Source: Sinonovacula constricta
Taxonomy: Eukaryota > Mollusca > Bivalvia > Cardiida > Solecurtidae
Length of the DNA stretch: 64,000 nucleotides
Assembly (NCBI GenBank): GCA_007844125.1
Contig: CM017563.1
Location: forward strand, 24,428,394 to 24,492,393
Direction: 5' to 3'
Shown: positions 56,689-64,000 of the stretch, piece by piece
Layout: every line of letters starts with the position of its first letter
Numbering within the stretch: position 1 is the stretch's first letter
The notes under the pieces: generated by a model
Databases searched by the model: none
Seen by the model: the letters and a program-made list of their open reading frames with translations, nothing else
Told to the model about the DNA's origin: nothing
Program-made: the position numbers and the translations under genes

Positions 56689-56978
56689 TTTCATGCAGTC
56701 TTTATCTACTTCATGTTTCCCTTTATTAACTCTTCATTTTTTATATTATAACATGCACCACTGTCACATTCCACTTGTTACAGCTATAAACTATGTAAGT
56801 TCTCATGCTGAATAAACCGGTTGTATTGTGTTGTATTGATTACCAATACATTTGATTTACTTCAGCAACTTTATATGTAGAAAACATTCAGAGCGAATGA
56901 CCAGTGAGATTGAGGCTTTCATTCCACACTACACCGCGTGTACTCAATAAATTTGCGCTTATCCTAAACATTGAGTTT

Positions 56979-57505
56979 ATAGATAGTTTCCACATCAGTG
57001 GAAATCCCTTATCTTGGTAGCCATCTTTGATGGTAACTTCAATGGATTTTCATATGAATTGTATAGAAGGGTAAATTTTATTTTCTTGTAATTTCTTCAT
57101 GTGTGGTCCGAAAATTTAAAGCTATACACCATCGGAAAGCTCTTGAAATTTATATTTTTAGAATACATTATTTTAACAATTGATAAATGCACACAAAATT
57201 AATACACAGAAATAAACAAAACTATTGACTCATACTTAAAACAAAATGAACAGTGTGTCATTTTCGGTTATATTTTTTAACCTTTTAAACTATCAAAATA
57301 TAATTTCGATATTTCAAATACTTAATAAAAGCTGTTAAATATATAGATATAAAATTCAGTAAAATAGACTGAAAAATAAAAACACAGTGGTGAGTTTAAT
57401 ACAGCACATATTTCCCGATTTTGGCCTGCATTAGCTTCTGCCCACAAAGATGGCTGCCTTAAACTGTCTTATCAGTGTCGATGACGTCACATGGAAACTG
57501 TCTAT
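56979..57505. mobile_element. ~527-bp MITE with ATAGATAGTTYCC ends, copy 2
   Basis: Full-length relative of 10541-11057: left end ATAGATAGTTTCCACATCAG and right end GGAAACTGTCTAT. The interior is shared, including AATGGCTGCCTTAAACTGTC-like sequence. Confidence 0.8.
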
Positions 57506-57540
57506 TGTTCACAACATTGAATTGTCACTAGTACATATTC

Positions 57541-57637
57541 GTTTGCAATCGGAACTCTTCGGGTAATTCCGTCCTCGGGACAATCATCCCTCGGATGTAT
57601 CTGATGCAATAATACTTACTGAAATCACGACGTTTTG
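57541..57637 (+). repeat. Left arm of ~95-bp inverted repeat flanking the satellite
   Basis: It contains GGGTAATTCCGTCCTCGGGA and CAATCATCCCTC. Its reverse complement is found at 63721-63818 with about six differences over ~95 bp. Confidence 0.9.
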
Positions 57638-57699
57638 TTTTTATCCTATAATAATTAAATTCGACCATGATAATGTTAAAATTATCGAACTGTGCTTAA

Positions 57700-60230
57700 A
57701 GAAGAGTCGAACACACGTAACAGTCATATGGCTGATGGTTTATTTACCATAGTAGAGTCGTACACACTCACATTACAGTCATATGGCTGATGGTTTATTT
57801 ACCAATGTTGAGTCGTACACCCTCACACTACAGGCATATGGTTGATGGTTTATTTACCATAGTAGAGTCGTACACACGCACATTACAGTTATATAGCTGA
57901 TGGTTTATTTACCACAGTAGAGTCGTACACACGCACATTAAAGTCATATGGTTGATGGTTTATCTACCATAGTAGAGTCGTAAACACTCACATTACAGTC
58001 ATATGGCTGATGGTTTATCTACCATAGTAGAGTCGTACACACGCACATTACAGTCATATGGTTGATGGTTTATCTACCATAGTAGAGTCGTAAACACTCA
58101 CATTACAGTCATATGGCTGATGGTTTATTTACCAAAGTTGAGTCGTACAACCTCACACTACAGGCATATGGTTGATGGTTTATTTACCATAGTAGAGTCG
58201 TACACACGCCCATTAAAGTCATATAGCTAATGGTTATTTACCATAGTAGAGTCGTACACGCTCAAATAACAGTCATATGCCTGATGGTTTATTGACCAAA
58301 GTTGAGTCGTACACACTCACATTACAGTCATATGGTTGATGGTTTATCTACCATAGTAGAGTCGTAAACGCTCACATTACAGTCATATGGTTAATGGTTT
58401 ATTTACCAAAGTTAAGTCGTACACGTTCACACTACAGTCATATGGTTGATGGTTTATCTACCATAGTAGAGTCGTACACGCTCACATTGCAGTCATATGG
58501 TTAATGGTTTATTTCCCATAGTAGAGTCGTACACACATTAAAGTCATATGGCTGATGGTTTATTTACCATAGTAGAGTCGTACACACTCACATTACAGTC
58601 ATATGGTTAATGGTTTATTTACCATAGTAGAGTCGTACACGCTCACATTGCAGTCATATGGTTAATGGTTTATTTACCAAAGTTAAGTCGTACACGTTCA
58701 CACTACAGTCATATGGTTGATGGTTTATTTACCATAGTAGAGTCGTACACACATTACAGTCATATGGATGATGGTTTATTTACCATACTAGAGTCATACA
58801 CACACACACATAACAGTCATATGGCTGATGGTTTATTTACCATCATAGAGTCGTACGCACATTACAGTCATATGGATGATGGTTTATTTACCATCATAGA
58901 GTCGTACGCACATTACAGTCATATGGATGATGGTTTATTTACCATAGTAGAGTCATACACACACACATAACGGTCATATGGCTGATGGTTTATTTACCAT
59001 AGTAGAGTCGTACGCACATTACAGTCATATGGATGATGATTCATTGACTATAGTAGAGTTGTACACACTCACAATACAGTCATGTGGTTGATGATTTGTT
59101 TACCATAGTAGAATCGTACACGCTCACATTACAGTCATATGGCTGATGGTTCATTGACTATAGTAGAGTCGAACACACATTACAGTCAAATGGTTAATTG
59201 TTTCTTTACCATAGTAGAGTCATACACACTCACATTGCAGTCATATGGCTGATGGTTTATTTACCATGGTAGAGTCGAACACACTCACATTGCAGTCATA
59301 TGGTTGATGGTTTATTTACCATGGTAGAGTCGTACACACACACATAACAGTCATATGGCTGATGGTCTATTTACCATCATAGAGTCGTACGCACATTACA
59401 GTCATATGGATGATGGTTTATTTACCATACTAGAGTCATACACACACACATAACAGTCATATGGCTGATGGTTTATTTACCATCATAGAGTCGTACGCAC
59501 ATTACAGTCATATGGATGATGGTTTATTTACCATCATAGAGTCGTACGCACATTACAGTCATATGGATGATGGTTTATTTACCATAGTAGAGTCATACAC
59601 ACACACATAACGGTCATATGGCTGATGGTTTATTTACCATAGTAGAGTCGTACGCACATTACAGTCATATGGATGATGATTCATTGACTATAGTAGAGTT
59701 GTACACACTCACAATACAGTCATGTGGTTGATGATTTGTTTACCATAGTAGAATCGTACACGCTCACATTACAGTCATATGGCTGATGGTTCATTGACTA
59801 TAGTAGAGTCGAACACACATTCAGTCAAATGGTTAATTGTTTCTTTACCATAGTAGAGTCATACACACTCACATTGCAGTCATATGGCTGATGGTTTATT
59901 TACCATGGTAGAGTCGAACACACTCACATTGCAGTCATATGGTTGATGGTTTATTTACCATGGTAGAGTCGTACACACTCACATTACAGTCATATGGTTA
60001 ATGGTTTATTTACCATAGTAGAATCGTACACACTCACATTACAGTCATATGGCTGATGGTTTATTTACCATAGTAGAGTCGTACACACTCACAATACAGT
60101 CATGTGGTTGATGATTTATTTACCATAGTAGAATCGTACACGCTCACATTACAGTCATATGGCTGATGGTTCATTGACTATAGTAGAGTCGAACAGACAT
60201 TACAGTCAAATGGTTAATTGTTTCTTTACC
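57700..60230. repeat. Satellite array, 55-bp type, with deletions and higher-order duplication
   Basis: The unit is ~55 bp: GTCATATGGCTGATGGTTTA, TTTACCATAGTAGAGTCGTA, CACACTCACATTACA. Many units are shortened (CGTACGCACATTACAG types). Diverged units predominate, and the segment around 58725-59365 is repeated at about 59365-60005. Confidence 0.95.
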
Positions 60231-62890
60231 ATAGTAGAGTCATACACACTCACATTATAGTCATATGGCTGATGTTTATTTACCATGGTAGAGTCGAACA
60301 CACTCACATTGCAGTCATATGGTTGATGGTTTATTTACCATAGTAGAGTCATACACACTCACATTATAGTCATATGGCTGATGTTTATTTACCATGGTAG
60401 AGTCATACACACTCACATTGCAGTCATATGGTTGATGGTTTATTTACCATAGTAGAGTCATACACACTCACATTATAGTCATATGGCTGATGTTTATTTA
60501 CCATGGTAGAGTCATACACACTCACATTGCAGTCATATGGTTGATGGTTTATTTACCATAGTAGAGTCATACACACTCACATTATAGTCATATGGCTGAT
60601 GTTTATTTACCATAGTAGAGACATACACACTCACATTATAGTCATATGGCTGATGTTTATTTACCATAGTAGAGTCGTACACACTCACATTATAGTCATA
60701 TGGCTGATGTTTATTTACCATGGTAGAGTCACACACACTCACATTGCAGTCATATGGTTGATGGTTTATTTACCATAGTAGAGTCATACACACTCACATT
60801 ATAGTCATATGGCTGATGTTTATTTACCATGGTAGAGTCATACACACTCACATTGCAGTCATATGGTTGATGGTTTATTTACCATAGTAGAGTCATACAC
60901 ACTCACATTATAGTCATATGGCTGATGTTTATTTACCATAGTAGAGACATACACACACACATTATAGTCATATGGCTGATGTTTATTTACCATGGTAGAG
61001 TCATACACACTCACATTGCAGTCATATGGTTGATGGTTTATTTACCATAGTAGGGTCATACACACTCACATTATAGTCATATGGTTGATGGTTTATTTAC
61101 CATGGTAGAGTCATACACACTCACATTGCAGTCATATGGCTGATGTTTATTTACCATAGTAGAGTCATACACACTCACATTATAGTCATATGGCTGATGT
61201 TTATTTACCATAGTAGAGTCATACACACTCACATTATAGTCATATGGCTGATGTTTATTTACCATAGTAGAGTCATACACACTCACATTGCAGTCATATG
61301 GCTGATGTTTATTTACCATAGTAGAGTCATACACACTCACATTGCAGTCATATGGCTGATGTTTATTTACCATAGTAGAGTCATACACACTCACATTGCA
61401 GTCATATGGCTGATGTTTATTTACCATAGTAGAGTCATACACACTCACATTATAGTCATATGGCTGATGTTTATTTACCATAGTAGAGTCATACACACTC
61501 ACATTATAGTCATATGGCTGATGTTTATTTACCATGGTAGAGTCATACACACTCACATTGCAGTCATATGGCTGATGTTTATTTACCATAGTAGAGTCAT
61601 ACACACTCACATTATAGTCATATGGCTGATGTTTATTTACCATAGTAGAGTCATACACACTCACATTATAGTCATATGGCTGATGTTTATTTACCATAGT
61701 AGAGTCGTACACACTCACATTATAGTCATATGGCTGATGTTTATTTACCATAGTAGAGTCATACACACTCACATTGCAGTCATATGGTTGATGGTTTATT
61801 TACCATAGTAGAGTCATACACACTCACATTATAGTCATATGGCTGATGTTTATTTACCATGGTAGAGTCATACACACTCACATTGCAGTCATATGGTTGA
61901 TGGTTTATTTACCATAGTAGAGTCATACACACTCACATTATAGTCATATGGCTGATGTTTATTTACCATAGTAGAGTCATACACACTCACATTATAGTCA
62001 TATGGCTGATGTTTATTTACCATGGTAGAGACATACACACTCACATTATAGTCATATGGCTGATGTTTATTTACCATGGTAGAGACATACACACTCACAT
62101 TATAGTCATATGGCTGATGGTTTATTTACCATAGTAGAGACATACACACTCACATTATAGTCATATGGCTGATGTTTATTTACCATGGTAGAGTCGAACA
62201 CACTCACATTATAGTCATATGGCTGATGTTTATTTACCATAGTAGAGTCGTACACACTCACATTATAGTCATATGTCTGATGTTTATTTACCATAGTAGA
62301 GTCGAACACACTCACATTATAGTCATATGGCTGATGTTTATTTACCATGGTAGAGTCGAACACACTCACATTATAGTCATATGGCTGATGTTTATTTACC
62401 ATGGTAGAGTCGAACACACTCACATTATAGTCATATGTCTGATGTTTATTTACCATAGTAGAGACATACACACTCACATTATAGTCATATGGCTGATGTT
62501 TATTTACCATGGTAGAGTCGAACACACTCACATTATAGTCATATGGCTGATGTTTATTTACCATAGTAGAGTCGTACACACTCACATTATAGTCATATGG
62601 CTGATGTTTATTTACCATAGTAGAGTCGAACACACTCACATTATAGTCATATGGCTGATGTTTATTTACCATAGTAGAGCCGTACACACTCACATTATAG
62701 TCATATGGCTGATGTTTCTTTACCATAGTAGAGTCGTACACACTCACATTACAGTCATATGTCTGATGGTTTATTTATCATAGTAGAGCCGTACACACGC
62801 ACAATTCAGTCATATCGCTGATGGTTCATTGACCCTAATAGTATCGTACACATTCACATTATAGTCATATGGCTGATGGTACTCATTAAC
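60231..62890. repeat. Satellite array, 54-bp type, homogeneous
   Basis: The unit is mostly 54 bp (GATGTTTATTT in place of GATGGTTTATTT), e.g. GGCTGATG at 61138 and 61192. Because 54 = 18 codons, long ORFs persist on both strands (61077-61772 - and 61143-61808 +, 62106-62747 - and 62172-62783 +). The - strand repeats an 18-residue unit VYDSTMVNKHQPYDYNVS. They lack any other gene feature and are taken as artefacts. Confidence 0.95.
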
Positions 62891-62929
62891 TATAACAGGC
62901 ATATGGTCGTTAGCTCAAATGCTTTTATT

Positions 62930-63115
62930 TTCGGCGCCCGTGGCTGTGCGGTTTAAGTCTCCACCTTTTAACTCTCTCCTCACCGCGTGTGTTCGCCTCC
63001 CAGTCGCGGCGAGAACTGTCAATCCTCGATGTTTCGATCTGGGCTGCTGTGCGCTGGTGGTTCTACCATATTTCTAGTGAATCCAATCCAACAATAATAA
63101 ACTAGACATCGTCGA
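62930..63115 (+). repeat. tRNA-like SINE fragment
   Basis: The head GGCGCCCGTGGCTGTGCGGT and the GTGCGCTGGTGGTTCTACC body relate it to 4090 and 49847. Confidence 0.45.
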
Positions 63116-63411
63116 TGTAACCATCATTTTATCGGCGCGATATCATAGATATAACAACAAACAACACATTTTGTAGATTTTTTTTTAATTTAGAAAAGTC
63201 ATGTCCAACATGTCCAACATGTTTCCACTTTTTTCTTGCTTTCTTTTTCCGCAACTCATTTCGAACTGCGGTTTCATTTCAGAACGGTAATTTAACTCAT
63301 CGGCCGTTAACGTCAGTAAAACATTTAAAGTATCGAGACAGATATAGAAGTGGTTGTCTGTAAAAAATAAATAAGAAAAAAATGAAAAGAACACCTCGGA
63401 TAATTCACGAA

Positions 63412-63414
63412 TCA

Positions 63415-63490
<76 letters not shown>
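63412..63490. repeat. (TC)n microsatellite
   Basis: CT dinucleotide run with two small interruptions. It yields an Arg/Glu artefact ORF on the - strand. Confidence 0.95.
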
Positions 63491-63493
<3 letters not shown>

Positions 63494-63720
63494 TCGGATG
63501 ACCTCGGCCATTTCACTACATGGGACTACATTTGAGACAGACGTCAAAACAAAGACTCGGGTGACAGCTCACGACAATATGATGCCTGTTAAACTTAAAT
63601 TTGTGGCGGCTTCAAATTTCAATATTACAACTTTTAATTAACACAGCGCAGCAGACATGCATTGTCTATGTTTTGTGCGAACTTCACTTTAGACATATTC
63701 TTCTTCCGACTTCCGGCGAA

Positions 63721-63818
63721 CAAAACGATCGTGATTTCAGTAAGTATCATTGCACCAGATACATCAGAGGGATGATTGTCCCGAGGACGGAATTACCCGA
63801 GGAGTTCCGATTGAAACA
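63721..63818 (-). repeat. Right arm of inverted repeat flanking the satellite
   Basis: Inverse of 57541-57637. In the orientation 63721 to 63818 it is open (YIRGMIVPRTELPEEFRL), as is the left arm when reversed. The open frame may be chance or a remnant of coding sequence. Confidence 0.9.
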
Positions 63819-64000
63819 TAGTAAATAAAATATCCCATCAAGTAAGACAACTAAGGAGACGCACCTGCATCGAGAGTAAAAAGAATATTTTATCCTACCG
63901 TGACCTCCGACATTTCTAAATACATAAATTCCATGATCACTTGAGGTTCCAAACGTCACAAAATTGTCCAAAAATCCGATTTTAAGGGACGCAACGTCTT
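63819..64000. other. Window end, nothing recognised
   Basis: No exon or repeat was identified after the inverted-repeat arm. Confidence 0.5.

Noticed and set aside
60533..62783. Long repeat-protein ORFs of 200-231 codons on both strands
   Set aside because: A 54-bp satellite is open in phase by arithmetic. Overlap of both strands and absence of flanking gene structure argue against a gene; kept only as a finding to test.

Overview
The window is eukaryotic, AT-rich and intron-rich, and almost certainly from an invertebrate. The repeat content (tRNA-headed SINEs, TIR elements, (AT)n runs, large satellites) and the exon style suggest a lophotrochozoan, probably a bivalve mollusc. That assignment is inference; no species-diagnostic gene was recognised. 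A 100-N assembly gap lies at 33441-33540.

Region 1 (530-33042, + strand) holds most of an adhesion G-protein-coupled receptor gene, open at its 5' end. Twenty-one exons were placed by hand, and their splice phases agree from one exon to the next except at one exon. They encode eleven EGF-like domains (mostly calcium-binding type), a hormone-receptor (HRM) domain, a GAIN domain ending in a GPS autoproteolysis motif, and transmembrane helices 1 and 2. The TM1 exon carries a frameshift, and a SINE sits inside the polypyrimidine tract of its splice acceptor. Exons for TM3-TM7 are not found on either side of the gap. Introns hold minisatellites that appear to grow out of exon edges, three long (AT)n tracts, a decayed LINE (about 19.0-22.4 kb), an hAT-type non-autonomous element with target-site duplication, and several MITE families.

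Region 2 (36.8-41.5 kb, + strand) is a decayed, intron-containing DDE-like element. It has a basic N-terminus, a DDE-like core with one frameshift and one deletion, and an SH3/Tudor-like tail. Copies of a 15-bp motif (ATCATGTACGTKACC) lie on both sides and could be transposase-binding or terminal sites.

Region 3 (42.9-45.8 kb, - strand) is a broken hAT transposase gene plus a second partial copy of part of it.

Region 4 (46848-55230, + strand) is an ITM2/BRI-family gene. The N-terminal, transmembrane and pre-BRICHOS exons are recognisable, but there is an in-frame TGA, a degraded Cys motif and a frame-broken later exon. Either it is a pseudogene or the assembly has uncorrected base errors. 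Its introns hold a TA-flanked TIR element (51948-52598) and SINEs.

Region 5 (57.7-62.9 kb) is a 5-kb satellite whose period changes from 55 bp to 54 bp. The 54-bp part stays open in reading frames on both strands. A ~640-bp higher-order duplication lies in the older half. The whole array is bracketed by ~95-bp inverted repeats (57541-57637 and 63721-63818), so it may be cargo of a larger TIR-like structure.
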